Of a stretch of DNA of 64,000 bases, positions 1-8,743 are shown one piece after another (position 1 is the stretch's first letter; the number at the start of each line of letters is the position of its first letter). The DNA comes from JAAELZ01 sp965209105 (GTDB lineage Bacteria; Pseudomonadota; Gammaproteobacteria; Arenicellales; Poriferihabitantaceae): the NCBI GenBank assembly GCA_965209105.1, contig CBDBQB010000033.1, forward strand, positions 1 through 64,000, given 5' to 3'. Made by a program: the position numbers and the translations under genes. The notes beneath the pieces are model-generated. The model had not been told where the DNA came from. It searched no databases and was given only the letters and a program-made list of their open reading frames with translations.

Positions 1-448
1 TTAAATACACCAGTAGAGTTGTCCAAATTCCCAGCGAAATTGATACCGGCATTTTATCCCTAACCAAATCGACTACGCTGCGATCCTTAAAAAAACTATC
101 GCCGAAATCTAGGCGAATATAATTCTTAAGCATCACAAAAAAACGCTCGTGTAGCGGCTTGTCAAAACCGAACTGCTTTTCGAGTTTAGCAATGAATTCT
201 GGATCAAGACCTTCAGCGCCGCGGTACTTTCCGCCACCTGCCGAAGCACCTTTATTGATCGCAATATTCTCACCTGAACCCCCTTGGGTCACGCGGTCTG
301 TAATCGCGGCACCCTGCCCGGTTAAGTTTGCAATGACTTGCTCCACTGGCCCGCCCGGCGCGGCTTGAACCACCAGAAAATTGATCAACATAATCAACAG
401 CAATGTTGGAATAATCAGCAACAAACGTCTAATGATATACGCGCCCAT
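1..448 (-). CDS. yejB: YejB-type peptide ABC transporter permease (3' end outside window)
   Basis: Inner-membrane permease of a YejABEF-type importer, which in relatives takes up oligopeptides and microcin C. Only the N-terminal ~149 residues are here; the frame is open to the window edge. The start reads MGAYIIRRLLLIIPTLLLI, the first membrane helix typical of the family, followed by the characteristic AAPGGP motif and a conserved FGFDKPLHERF segment. The ATG (448-446) shares its A with the TAA stop of the upstream yejA (TAATG), so the two are probably translationally coupled. Family assignment is by recognition of these motifs and by the yejA neighbour. Confidence 0.9.
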   Translation of the reverse strand, partial: MGAYIIRRLLLIIPTLLLIMLINFLVVQAAPGGPVEQVIANLTGQGAAITDRVTQGGSGENIAINKGASAGGGKYRGAEGLDPEFIAKLEKQFGFDKPLHERFFVMLKNYIRLDFGDSFFKDRSVVDLVRDKMPVSISLGIWTTLLVYL

Positions 449-2412
449 TAGTGCGTCTCCTTATTAAGTTTTGATGAACCAAAATATCGCTTTAACATCC
501 ACCCGCCGAGCAGCAGTACCGCTACCACAAGCCACCAAGATCGCCCAGTTTTATCGCCTTTGCTAACGTCCTCCTGTGTTCCTTCTGCTTCCCGCTTTTT
601 CTCAAGTATTGATATTTTCTGTTTATCGAACCACCATCGTGAGGTCATCACGCCATTTTTAAGGGGCACATCCGGGCGGCCAAATTTATCCCAATATAAA
701 ATTCTATCGGCTGCAAGGTGCCAGTTTGGCACGACATAAAAACCGAAGATCAAGAGCCGATCCAAGGCTCGCGTGTAGGCGATTAAGGTGTCTCGATCCT
801 GAGATCGAATCATTTCATCAACCAATGTGTCGACCACGGGATGATTGATACCCGAAAAGTTTCTGGAGCCCGGTGTCTCGGCGGCTTCTGCCGTCCAATA
901 GTTACGCTGTTCGTTTCCCGGATTTTCCGATTGTCCGATACTGGCAATTAAGGCGTCAAATTCGAAAGAGCGCATTCGATTAATATACTGCGCGGTATCG
1001 ACCAAGCGAACGTTCACCTGCATCCCCAAGCGCCTTAAGTTACGAATCCATGGCAACATGATTCGTTCAAAAGCTTGCGACACCAGCAGTATCTCAAAAC
1101 TAAATTGCTGGCCCTGCTCATTCACCAACTTTTGGTCGACAATCGTCCACCCTGCGGCCTCAAGCAGATCAAAGGCCTGACGTAAATTATCTCGCGCCCA
1201 ACCACTGCCATCCGTTGCCGGAATAGAAATGGCTTGGGTAAAAACTCGATCCGGAATCTGGCCGCGAAATCTTGACAAGATAGCCAGCTCTTGGCCTTGG
1301 GGTAAGCCAGTGGCGGCAAGCTTTGAATTGGAAAAATAGCTTTTTGAGCGGGTGTATTGACCGAAAAATAAATTCTTGTTTGTCCATTCAAAATCAAAAG
1401 CAAAACCAATCGCTTCGCGCACTCGCGCATCGGCGAAAACCTCGCGTCGAGTATTCAGTATAGTACCCTGCATACCTTGCGGTGCTTGGTGCGCGACGCG
1501 CTCTTGAATCAGCAAGCCATCTTTGACCACGTCCACATCGTAATCCAGTGCCCACGCTTTGGCTTGATTCTCTTGACGAAAATCCAAACGCCCTGATTTG
1601 AGAGCCAACCGAACGGCAGTGACATCGCGATAGAAATCCGTGCGTATCTCAGAAAAATTGTTTTGTCCAATTCGGGTGGGATGATCCTTCGCCCAGTAAT
1701 CGGCAACGCGTTCTTGAACGATATACCGCCCTGCTTCAAAACTTTTTATTCGATAAGGACCACTTCCCAGTGGTGGCTCTAGTGTGGTTTTTTCAAAATC
1801 AAGTTCTTGCCAATAGTGTTTCGGCAACACCGGAAGTTGCCCGACGATTAAGGGTAATTCACGATTGTTTTTCTCGTTAAATGTAAAGCGAACACGTCGT
1901 TCACCGAGCTTCTCTACTTTCTCTACGCTGGCATAATAAAATCGATATTGAGGACTACCTTTTTCGACCAGTGTATTGAATGTCCAAACCACATCCTCCG
2001 CCGTGATCGCGACGCCGTCGTGCCAACGCGCTTGTGGGTTTAAGTTGAAAATGACCCAGGATCGATCATCCGGCCATTCAATGGTTTCAGCAATCAATCC
2101 ATATTCAGTAAACGGCTCATCAGCACTGTCGACCATGAGGGTCTCGACTGAACCCGTCGAGACCGCATCGCCTTTGGGAATGAAGGGATGAAAACTATCG
2201 AAAGACGCTTCCTGCGTTGGCGCGATCCGAAACGTCCCGCCTTTCGGCGCATCCGGATTCACATAATCAAAATGCTTAAAATCAGCGGGATATTTAGGTG
2301 CTTCGTCGTACAAAGTGATCGCGTGCGCTTTACGCACTTCTGCTAAGGCAGGCGCACAGAGAACGAGACTAAAAATTAGGGCAAAGCATGCCCATATTAC
2401 GCGATTAAACAT
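448..2412 (-). CDS. yejA: YejA-type periplasmic solute-binding protein with C-terminal membrane anchor
   Basis: Family 5 extracellular solute-binding protein that delivers peptides to the YejBE permease. Residues 1-25 form a Sec signal peptide ending in APALA; the mature protein carries the family landmarks, for example FDFEWTNKNLFFGQYTRS. At 654 residues it is about 50 longer than the E. coli protein. The extra tail (roughly 575-654) holds a charged linker and one hydrophobic segment, SWWLVVAVLLLGGWML, then a basic end. This suggests the binding protein is tethered to the inner membrane rather than free in the periplasm. First gene of the yejAB operon, divergent from mutY. Confidence 0.88.
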   Translation of the reverse strand: MFNRVIWACFALIFSLVLCAPALAEVRKAHAITLYDEAPKYPADFKHFDYVNPDAPKGGTFRIAPTQEASFDSFHPFIPKGDAVSTGSVETLMVDSADEPFTEYGLIAETIEWPDDRSWVIFNLNPQARWHDGVAITAEDVVWTFNTLVEKGSPQYRFYYASVEKVEKLGERRVRFTFNEKNNRELPLIVGQLPVLPKHYWQELDFEKTTLEPPLGSGPYRIKSFEAGRYIVQERVADYWAKDHPTRIGQNNFSEIRTDFYRDVTAVRLALKSGRLDFRQENQAKAWALDYDVDVVKDGLLIQERVAHQAPQGMQGTILNTRREVFADARVREAIGFAFDFEWTNKNLFFGQYTRSKSYFSNSKLAATGLPQGQELAILSRFRGQIPDRVFTQAISIPATDGSGWARDNLRQAFDLLEAAGWTIVDQKLVNEQGQQFSFEILLVSQAFERIMLPWIRNLRRLGMQVNVRLVDTAQYINRMRSFEFDALIASIGQSENPGNEQRNYWTAEAAETPGSRNFSGINHPVVDTLVDEMIRSQDRDTLIAYTRALDRLLIFGFYVVPNWHLAADRILYWDKFGRPDVPLKNGVMTSRWWFDKQKISILEKKREAEGTQEDVSKGDKTGRSWWLVVAVLLLGGWMLKRYFGSSKLNKETH

Positions 2413-2491
2413 TCAAGCAGGTAAAAGTGACCGTGAGGTTTTCGGTGGTTATGGTAGCATCCATACCCTCAGAGAATACGGATCAAAGCAC

Positions 2492-3598
2492 TTGGGTCAA
2501 GATAAATTTTCAGATCGTCTATTGCGCTGGTTTGATCAACACGGCCGACATGATTTACCCTGGCAAAAAAACAAAACACTGTATCGAGTCTGGGTGTCTG
2601 AAATCATGCTCCAACAGACACAGGTCGCCACCGTTATCCCTTACTACCAACGCTTTATGCAGCGCTTTAATTCACTCGGCTCGCTTGCCGAGACGACACA
2701 AGATGAAGTGCTGAGCTTATGGACGGGGCTGGGCTATTATGCGCGCGGTCGCAATTTACATAAAGCTGCCATCGAAATCATGCAAAACCACGCGGGTATT
2801 TTTCCGCAAACAATCACAGCCGTGAATGCCTTGCCTGGCATTGGTCGTTCCACCGCGGGTGCCATCCTAGCCTTAGCTTTGGATCAGCGCCACGCGATAC
2901 TCGACGGCAACGTTAAGCGATCATTATGTCGCTATCACGGTATCGAAGGCTTCTCAGGCACGCGCGAAATTGAAGCACGTCTATGGGATCTGTCTGAGCA
3001 GCATACTCCCGAGGATCGTGCCGCTGACTATACGCAGGCGATCATGGACATGGGGGCGACGCTTTGCACCCGCAGCAAGCCTAGATGTCATGAGTGCCCG
3101 CATCAAGTCGACTGCGTGGCCTACCAATGCAATCGAGTTGATCAACTGCCCACACCCCGTCCCAGAAAAAATCGCCCTAGCAAACACCGCTGTGTACTGG
3201 TACTGATCAACGAATCGCAAGAAGCGATTGTATTTAAACGCCCGTCTAGCGGGATATGGGGCGGGCTGTATAGTTTTCCTGAATTTGACGATCACCAGGC
3301 TTGTGTCGAGTCACTCAGATCAAACTTGAACCTTTCGGAAACTGACATTCATCAGGGTAGCGATATCCAGCACAGCTTTACCCATTTTGATCTTAGCCTG
3401 ACACCCGTTTATGCGCAGATTCAACCCGACGTTCTACCCAAGCTGGTTGATGGATTAGCCGAACACCCTAATACAGGTGTGATCTTAAATATGGATATGC
3501 TATCAAAAATTAGCTTGCCGCTGAGTGATCCTAGCGTCGGTTTACCCGCCCCCGCCCTGACAATACTCAAGCAAATACCAAAAAGCATTACCCGCTAA
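2492..3598 (+). CDS. mutY: A/G-specific adenine DNA glycosylase MutY
   Basis: Removes adenine mispaired with 8-oxoguanine. It contains the LPWQ and VSEIMLQQTQV helices, the helix-hairpin-helix LPGIGRSTAGAIL with the downstream catalytic Asp in LDGNVKR, the four-cysteine Fe-S cluster motif (CTRSKPRCHECPHQVDC) and a C-terminal Nudix-like 8-oxoG domain ending near FTHFDLSL. I chose the TTG at 2492, giving 368 residues, because homology starts just after it. The frame is open further upstream to an ATG at 2315, but that would run through the divergent yejA coding region and add about 59 residues without family similarity. Followed closely by yggX, as in enterobacteria. Confidence 0.93.
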   Translation: MGQDKFSDRLLRWFDQHGRHDLPWQKNKTLYRVWVSEIMLQQTQVATVIPYYQRFMQRFNSLGSLAETTQDEVLSLWTGLGYYARGRNLHKAAIEIMQNHAGIFPQTITAVNALPGIGRSTAGAILALALDQRHAILDGNVKRSLCRYHGIEGFSGTREIEARLWDLSEQHTPEDRAADYTQAIMDMGATLCTRSKPRCHECPHQVDCVAYQCNRVDQLPTPRPRKNRPSKHRCVLVLINESQEAIVFKRPSSGIWGGLYSFPEFDDHQACVESLRSNLNLSETDIHQGSDIQHSFTHFDLSLTPVYAQIQPDVLPKLVDGLAEHPNTGVILNMDMLSKISLPLSDPSVGLPAPALTILKQIPKSITR

Positions 3599-3668
3599 AC
3601 GGTAATTCGATTGAAAACCTGCCTTGTTGGCCTTATATTTTAATCAACTATACATAGGGCAAAAAACC

Positions 3669-3908
3669 ATGCGAACCGTTAACTGTATCAAAATGGGCAA
3701 GCAAGCCGAAGGCTTGGATAAATCACCGTGGCCAGGCGCCTTGGGCGACAAGATATTTGAAAACGTATCTAAAGAAGCTTGGAAAGAATGGCTAGGACAG
3801 CAAACCATATTGATCAATGAAAATAACTACAGCCCCATTAACCCCGAACACAAAGCTTTGTTAACCGCGGCGATGGAAACATGGTTTTTTGGGGAATCCT
3901 CAGACTAA
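3669..3908 (+). CDS. yggX: YggX-family Fe(II) trafficking / oxidative damage protection protein
   Basis: Small cytoplasmic protein (79 residues) that protects Fe-S clusters and may traffic iron. The family signature is clear: RTVNC with the reactive Cys near position 6, EGLDKSPWPGALG, NVSKEAWKEWLGQQTILINE and the acidic C-terminus. The ATG at 3669 was preferred over one at 3624 because similarity begins with MRTVNC. It lies 70 bases after mutY, the same gene order as in E. coli, consistent with a shared oxidative-stress repair operon. Confidence 0.93.
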   Translation: MRTVNCIKMGKQAEGLDKSPWPGALGDKIFENVSKEAWKEWLGQQTILINENNYSPINPEHKALLTAAMETWFFGESSD

Positions 3909-3947
3909 CTCAATATGATGCGGCAGCTCGATATTGGGGATGCTGCA

Positions 3948-4529
3948 ATGAACATCGCACGTGATAACTTATCTTTACGCTGGATTCCACAATTTCTCAA
4001 CGGTAATCAATCCCAAGCTCTGCTCGCGCAGCTCATTGAAATAACCCCGTGGCAACAACCCAAGGTCACGATATACGGGAAATCACATTCCACGCCACGC
4101 TTGCTACGATTCTACGGCGATAAAGGGCTAAACTATCAGTATTCAAATACCGTCCAAGACATACTCGACTGGACACCCACGCTATTTAAACTCAAAACAC
4201 AGGTCGAATTAGAGACCGCTCAATCTTACAACTCGGTGTTGCTAAATTATTATCGGGATGGGCGAGATACCATGGGCTGGCATGCAGACGACGAAGCTGA
4301 ACTCGGCGCCCACCCCAACATCGCCTCACTCAGCCTTGGTGCTGGTCGTGATATACATTTTAAACCAAAGCGCGGTCAGCACAAATTGGTCAAAATGCCA
4401 CTTCATTCTGGAGATTTGCTGATCATGCATGGCGCAACTCAGCAGCATTGGCTGCATCACATTCCCAAGCGAACGCGTTGCAATCAAGCCCGAATTAACC
4501 TTACCTTTCGGAATATTTTGTCTGTTTGA
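3948..4529 (+). CDS. AlkB-family alpha-ketoglutarate-dependent dioxygenase
   Basis: Fe(II)/2-oxoglutarate dioxygenase of the AlkB class, expected to repair alkylated bases by oxidative demethylation. The Fe ligands are visible as WHADDE (H112, D114) and the distal WLHHIPK (H170); the 2OG-binding arginines follow in RTRCNQARINLTFR. The nucleotide-flipping segment SVLLNYYRDGRDTMGWH is typical. With 193 residues it is closer in length to the AlkBH2/3-like bacterial group than to E. coli AlkB. The start at 3948 has a GGGGA ribosome site seven bases upstream; an alternative ATG at 3915 does not. It probably shares a repair transcript with mutY and yggX. Confidence 0.87.
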   Translation: MNIARDNLSLRWIPQFLNGNQSQALLAQLIEITPWQQPKVTIYGKSHSTPRLLRFYGDKGLNYQYSNTVQDILDWTPTLFKLKTQVELETAQSYNSVLLNYYRDGRDTMGWHADDEAELGAHPNIASLSLGAGRDIHFKPKRGQHKLVKMPLHSGDLLIMHGATQQHWLHHIPKRTRCNQARINLTFRNILSV

Positions 4530-4622
4530 GGAATATGCATTAGATTATAAGAAATTACTTCTAGTATAGCGGCCTGCGATGTGGAAGAATCCGCGCCTTG
4601 TTGACTCCCCCACCCAAACACC

Positions 4623-6194
4623 ATGTTTGATTTGTTCTCGCGCTATTCTCCCGCGAATGTAAAAAACGACCTCCTGTCAGGCCTTACCGTCGCGCTGGCC
4701 TTAGTCCCTGAAGCGGTTGCTTTCGCCTTGGTTGCACAGGTTCACCCCTTAGTCGGCTTGTATGCCGCATTTTTTATGGGCTTGATTACCGCCGTGCTGG
4801 GCGGAAGACCGGGAATGATTTCTGGCGCCACCGGCGCAATCGCGGTGGTGCTGATTAGTTTGGTGGTTGATCATGGCGTTGAATACCTATTTGCAGCCGT
4901 AATTTTAATGGGTATTTTGCAAATGGGGTTTGGCGCCTTAAAGCTAGGTAAGTTTATCCGCCTGGTGCCACACCCGGTTTTTTTAGGCTTTGTGAATGGT
5001 CTGGCGCTGGTCATCTTCTTGGCACAACTCAAGCAGTTCCAGTATTTGGATGAGACAGGGGTGAGCCATTGGTTTACGGGCAATACATTGATGGTGATGC
5101 TGGGTTTAGTGTTACTCACCATGGCTGTTATTCAATATTTACCCCTGTTGACTAAAGCGATTCCTTCGACCTTAGTGGCCATTGTCGTGATCAGCTTAGC
5201 AGTCATATTATTTGGGATCAACACACAAACGGTGGGGGATATTGCGTCGGTAGCCGGTGGGCTGCCCAGCTTCCATATTCCGGCTATCCCGCTCGATTTT
5301 GAAACATTCAAGATCGTCTTACCCTACTCGATAGTCCTCGCCCTCGTTGGCTTGATTGAAAGCTTACTGACACTCAATTTGGTTGACGCTTTAACTGACA
5401 CACGCGGGCAAGCTAACCGCGAGAGTCTGGCGCAAGGGCTGGCAAACTTCGTCACCGGTTTTTTCGGTGGCATGGGCGGGTGTGCAATGGTCGGTCAAAG
5501 CATTATCAATATAAATTCGGGTGGCCGCGGCCGCCTTTCGGGTATCACAGCGGCCGTGGTTTTGTTACTGATTATTCTTGCTGGCTCATCATTAATTGAA
5601 CAAATCCCTGTCGCGGTATTGGTCGGCGTGATGTTTATGGTGGTGATCGGGACGTTTAAGTGGTGCAGCCTAAGGCTGATTGGAAAAGTGCCCGCGACAG
5701 ACATTTTAATCACCGCCACCGTCACGCTGACCACCGTATTTACCGATTTGGCGGTGGCAGTAATCCTCGGCGTGATCCTCTCAGCGCTGGTTTTCGCGTG
5801 GAATCACGCCAAGCATATTTACGCTGAAACTAAAACGGATAAAATGGGCAATACCGTTTATGAGCTCAATGGGCCACTATTTTTTGCCTCGACGCATCAT
5901 TTTCAAGAACTATTCAATCCGGAGGATGATACCGATGACGTTATTGTCGATTTTAAAAACTCTCGAGTCGCGGACCATTCAGCCTTGGACGCCATTGATA
6001 CTTTAGCGGATCGATATGAACGCGCAAATAAGCGCTTGCACCTGCGGCATTTAAGCCCAGAGTGCCGGTTATTGTTAAAAAAGGCAGGAAGCCTAGTGGA
6101 AGTCAGCGTGATTGAAGATCCAACTTATTCCGTTGCGGTTGGCTTAAGTGCTGCCGAAACCACTGCGTTGAATCGGCAAAGCCACGAGCGTTAG
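4623..6194 (+). CDS. SulP-family anion transporter with STAS domain
   Basis: Inner-membrane SLC26/SulP permease for sulfate, bicarbonate or a related anion. The first ~400 residues are hydrophobic with the family motifs GLTVALALVPEAVAFALVA and FFGGMGGCAMVGQSIININ; residues ~410-510 form a cytoplasmic STAS domain (VIVDFKNSRVADHSALDAID). Length 523 is normal. The substrate cannot be told from sequence. It stands alone, about 90 bases after the AlkB-like gene, without an obvious ribosome site before the ATG. Confidence 0.88.
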   Translation: MFDLFSRYSPANVKNDLLSGLTVALALVPEAVAFALVAQVHPLVGLYAAFFMGLITAVLGGRPGMISGATGAIAVVLISLVVDHGVEYLFAAVILMGILQMGFGALKLGKFIRLVPHPVFLGFVNGLALVIFLAQLKQFQYLDETGVSHWFTGNTLMVMLGLVLLTMAVIQYLPLLTKAIPSTLVAIVVISLAVILFGINTQTVGDIASVAGGLPSFHIPAIPLDFETFKIVLPYSIVLALVGLIESLLTLNLVDALTDTRGQANRESLAQGLANFVTGFFGGMGGCAMVGQSIININSGGRGRLSGITAAVVLLLIILAGSSLIEQIPVAVLVGVMFMVVIGTFKWCSLRLIGKVPATDILITATVTLTTVFTDLAVAVILGVILSALVFAWNHAKHIYAETKTDKMGNTVYELNGPLFFASTHHFQELFNPEDDTDDVIVDFKNSRVADHSALDAIDTLADRYERANKRLHLRHLSPECRLLLKKAGSLVEVSVIEDPTYSVAVGLSAAETTALNRQSHER

Positions 6195-6231
6195 TATTGA
6201 ATTGGTTAAACGCTCAAAGCTCTACGTATAA

Positions 6232-6275
6232 ATAAGGCGGTGCGCAGCAAATCAAGCGTTGAACCGCCGCAAATG
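6232..6275 (-). terminator. Possible terminator for the DUF2892-type gene
   Basis: Downstream of the small minus-strand gene there is a stem GGCGGT/ACCGCC with an inner AACGC/GCG pairing, followed on the minus strand by TTATTTAT. The loop is long and the U-run is interrupted, so the call is tentative. Confidence 0.4.
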
Positions 6276-6279
6276 TTGC

Positions 6280-6462
6280 TTACTTTAAGCCAATCGCTCG
6301 CAAAATTTTCAGGCCGGGGCAAATGCCGGTAATCGCCGCGAACAACAGCGCTACAACAGGGAAATATAATACCCAATGAACGGCATCATGTCCGGTCAAA
6401 TAAATACCCAAATAAACTATTGAAGCAAAGACTACAAATAACACACGTAAAGCTGAAGACAT
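6280..6462 (-). CDS. Small DUF2892-type inner membrane protein
   Basis: Sixty residues with two predicted membrane helices (about 6-23 and 30-47) and the terminal motif ITGICPGLKILRAIG, which matches the YgaP-like DUF2892 pattern of two helices followed by a cysteine-containing hydrophobic end. A ribosome site GAGGA lies eight bases before the ATG. Relatives accompany rhodanese or sulfur-handling genes; here it sits between a SulP transporter and an MBL-fold hydrolase, on the opposite strand. No precise function can be given. Confidence 0.7.
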   Translation of the reverse strand: MSSALRVLFVVFASIVYLGIYLTGHDAVHWVLYFPVVALLFAAITGICPGLKILRAIGLK

Positions 6463-6593
6463 CTGATTTCCTCGTTTTAATTAATTAGAATGATTCAAGA
6501 CCGTAACCTAGCAAAGCCAAGTTTGGTCAAATACTTCGACCGCAGACAAACGAAAGGTTCATAATATTCGGTATAAAATTTTTGGATACCCCC

Positions 6594-7322
6594 ATGCAAA
6601 ATAGCGCTACGCCAACACGAATTCACACCTTAGAGTTAGGCCCGATGGAAAACTTTGTTTATCTGATCGAGGACATCAAAACAAAACGCACCGCACTGGT
6701 TGACCCTGCTTGGTCGCCCGACGCCATCTTCGCTTTGGCGGATAAAAACGGACTCAATATTACGGATATTTTATTGACACACAGCCATGATGATCATATC
6801 AATGCAATTGACGACATCTTACAGAGATGCGATGCTGAAATACATCTGACGCATGCCGAAGCTAAGCATTGGGGCAGTACTCAATTCAAATCCAGTCTTC
6901 ATTATGGGGGCGACCAATTAAGACTTGGCGACACCAATATTGAGATATTACATACGCCCGGACATACACCCGGCTCTGCCTGCTATAAAGCAGGGGATCA
7001 ACTGATTACCGGCGATACCATGTTCGTGTTTGGCTGTGGTCGCTGTGATATGACGGGGGGCGATCCCAATGTGATGTTCGAGACACTGAATAAAATTAAA
7101 CGCAATCTTCCGGGCGACACCGAGATATTACCCGGCCATAACTATGCCGTTAAACCCACTGCGAGCTTAGATGAACAAATCGAAGGTAATCCCTTTATGC
7201 ATTTTGATCAAGCGGAAGATTTTGTGAAGTTCAGAATGCAACTACACGGCAAGCTTAGGCAATCGCCCTACGACGCAATCAGTCATCAATGCGCACATGA
7301 TTGGATGGAACAACATTCATAA
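6594..7322 (+). CDS. Metallo-beta-lactamase-fold hydrolase, glyoxalase II-like
   Basis: Zinc or iron hydrolase of the glyoxalase II/persulfide dioxygenase-like group. The metal motif THSHDDH (H63, H65, D67, H68), the HTPGHTPGS strand and the LPGHNY motif (metal-bridging Asp in ITGDTMF) are all present. It resembles hydroxyacylglutathione hydrolase, but the glutathione-binding C-terminal domain is short and unusual (242 residues in all), so persulfide or other thioester substrates are possible. I prefer ATG 6594; an in-frame TTG at 6582 would add four residues. Convergent with ftsZ. Confidence 0.78.
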   Translation: MQNSATPTRIHTLELGPMENFVYLIEDIKTKRTALVDPAWSPDAIFALADKNGLNITDILLTHSHDDHINAIDDILQRCDAEIHLTHAEAKHWGSTQFKSSLHYGGDQLRLGDTNIEILHTPGHTPGSACYKAGDQLITGDTMFVFGCGRCDMTGGDPNVMFETLNKIKRNLPGDTEILPGHNYAVKPTASLDEQIEGNPFMHFDQAEDFVKFRMQLHGKLRQSPYDAISHQCAHDWMEQHS

Positions 7323-7400
7323 GTCGTTGCGCAATGTTTTGAGCAAAAGATTGGAACCGATTAATTTTTTTATTTTATGCTTTGGTGATGTTGAGATCAT

Positions 7401-7460
7401 AAGATAAAAGATGCCCGCAGTCTGCGTGGCATGCAGAGGATAAATCACACTACGAGCATC
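7401..7460 (-). terminator. Terminator at the end of the dcw cluster
   Basis: On the minus strand, starting 17 bases after the ftsZ stop, GATGCTCGTAGT can pair with the distal arm ACTGCGGGCATC (several G-U pairs), and the stem is followed at once by TTTTATCTT. This is a plausible intrinsic terminator for the whole mraZ-ftsZ transcript and agrees with the absence of lpxC downstream. Confidence 0.6.
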
Positions 7461-7476
7461 TCCATCTCAATGACGT

Positions 7477-8688
7477 TTAGTCAGCCTGTTGATTACGGAT
7501 AAACGCAGGCACATCTAAATCGGCATAGTCAATTTGACCACCGCCTGACACACGCGCACCGCCGTCAAAGTTTCCACGCGAAGGCGACGCGGGGGGTACA
7601 AACCCCCCTCGACGGTCTTCTGACTGACCGACTTGTGGATGATTAAAATCAGGTTTTGATGTATTGCGAACTTCGCCGATCGCTGGTTTAGGCGATTCGA
7701 TTTTCTGCGGTGTTTCCTGAACTGCTTGGGCACCTTCACCCAGTCCGGTCGCAACCATTGTTACGCGCAGCTCACCCTGCATAGACGGATCAACGGCTGA
7801 GCCAATCACCACTACCGCATTTTCACCGGCAAACTCATGCATCATATCGCCAATTTTTGAGAACTCACCAATCGTCAAATCAGGGCCAGCCGTGATGTTC
7901 ACTAACAAGCCCTTGGCACCATGTATGTCGGTATCTTCAAGCAGCGGGCTAGAAATGGCCTTTTCCGCAGCCTCTAGCGCTCGGTTTGCACCAATCGCCG
8001 TTGCTGAGCCCATCATCGCCATCCCCATCGCCGACATGACGGTTCTAACATCCGCAAAATCAACGTTAATCATGCCGGGTCGCGTAATCAGTTCTGAAAT
8101 ACCCTGTACCGCGTTTTGCAGAACTTGATTGGCCTCAGAAAACGCGTCTATCATCGTTGCATCACCACCCATATGCTCGAGTACGCGTTGGTTCGGGATG
8201 GTAATTAAAGAGTCGACATGCTCTTTTAATTCTTCGAGACCTTGCTCAGCGAGCATCATGCGTCGTTTGCCTTCAAACTTAAACGGCTTGGTCACGACCG
8301 CAACCGTCAGTATACCTTTTTCACGGGCAAGCTCTGCGACCACGGGGGCTGCCCCGGTGCCGGTTCCGCCACCCATGCCTGCGGTGATAAAAATCATATC
8401 CGCACCATCAATTGCTTCGGCGATGCGATCGCGATCTTCCATCGCTGCCTGACGCCCAATCTCTGGGCTCGCACCCGCGCCCAAGCCCTTGGTTAAGGAT
8501 TCACCCAACTGTAAGGTGGTATGCGCCAGGGATGTACCGAGTACCTGCGCATCGGTATTGGCGTTGATAAAATCAACCCCGTCGATGGCGGTCTTCATCA
8601 TATGGTCGACGGCATTTCCTCCTCCACCACCGACCCCTATCACTTTAATAACGGCTTGTGAGCCGACCGAATCTACTAGTTCAAACAT
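7477..8688 (-). CDS. ftsZ: Cell division GTPase FtsZ
   Basis: Tubulin homologue that forms the Z ring. The nucleotide-binding site is intact, with GGGTGTG at 106-112, NTDAQ at 44-48 and the T7-loop in NVDFADVRTVM. A flexible linker rich in P, S and G follows residue ~320, and the conserved C-terminal peptide that binds FtsA and ZipA is visible as DLDVPAFIRNQ. Length 403 is usual for gammaproteobacteria. Last gene of the dcw cluster, 55 bases after ftsA, with an AGAGGT ribosome site. lpxC, which normally follows, is absent. Confidence 0.98.
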   Translation of the reverse strand: MFELVDSVGSQAVIKVIGVGGGGGNAVDHMMKTAIDGVDFINANTDAQVLGTSLAHTTLQLGESLTKGLGAGASPEIGRQAAMEDRDRIAEAIDGADMIFITAGMGGGTGTGAAPVVAELAREKGILTVAVVTKPFKFEGKRRMMLAEQGLEELKEHVDSLITIPNQRVLEHMGGDATMIDAFSEANQVLQNAVQGISELITRPGMINVDFADVRTVMSAMGMAMMGSATAIGANRALEAAEKAISSPLLEDTDIHGAKGLLVNITAGPDLTIGEFSKIGDMMHEFAGENAVVVIGSAVDPSMQGELRVTMVATGLGEGAQAVQETPQKIESPKPAIGEVRNTSKPDFNHPQVGQSEDRRGGFVPPASPSRGNFDGGARVSGGGQIDYADLDVPAFIRNQQAD

Positions 8689-8743
8689 GTTGTACCTCTG
8701 CTAATGCCACTAAAAAAGAAACTCATTGTTTTAAAATGAATCA

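Noticed and set aside
2315..2491. Longer MutY start at ATG 2315
   Set aside because: The extension runs antisense through the yejA signal peptide region and has no MutY similarity; TTG 2492 fits the family start.
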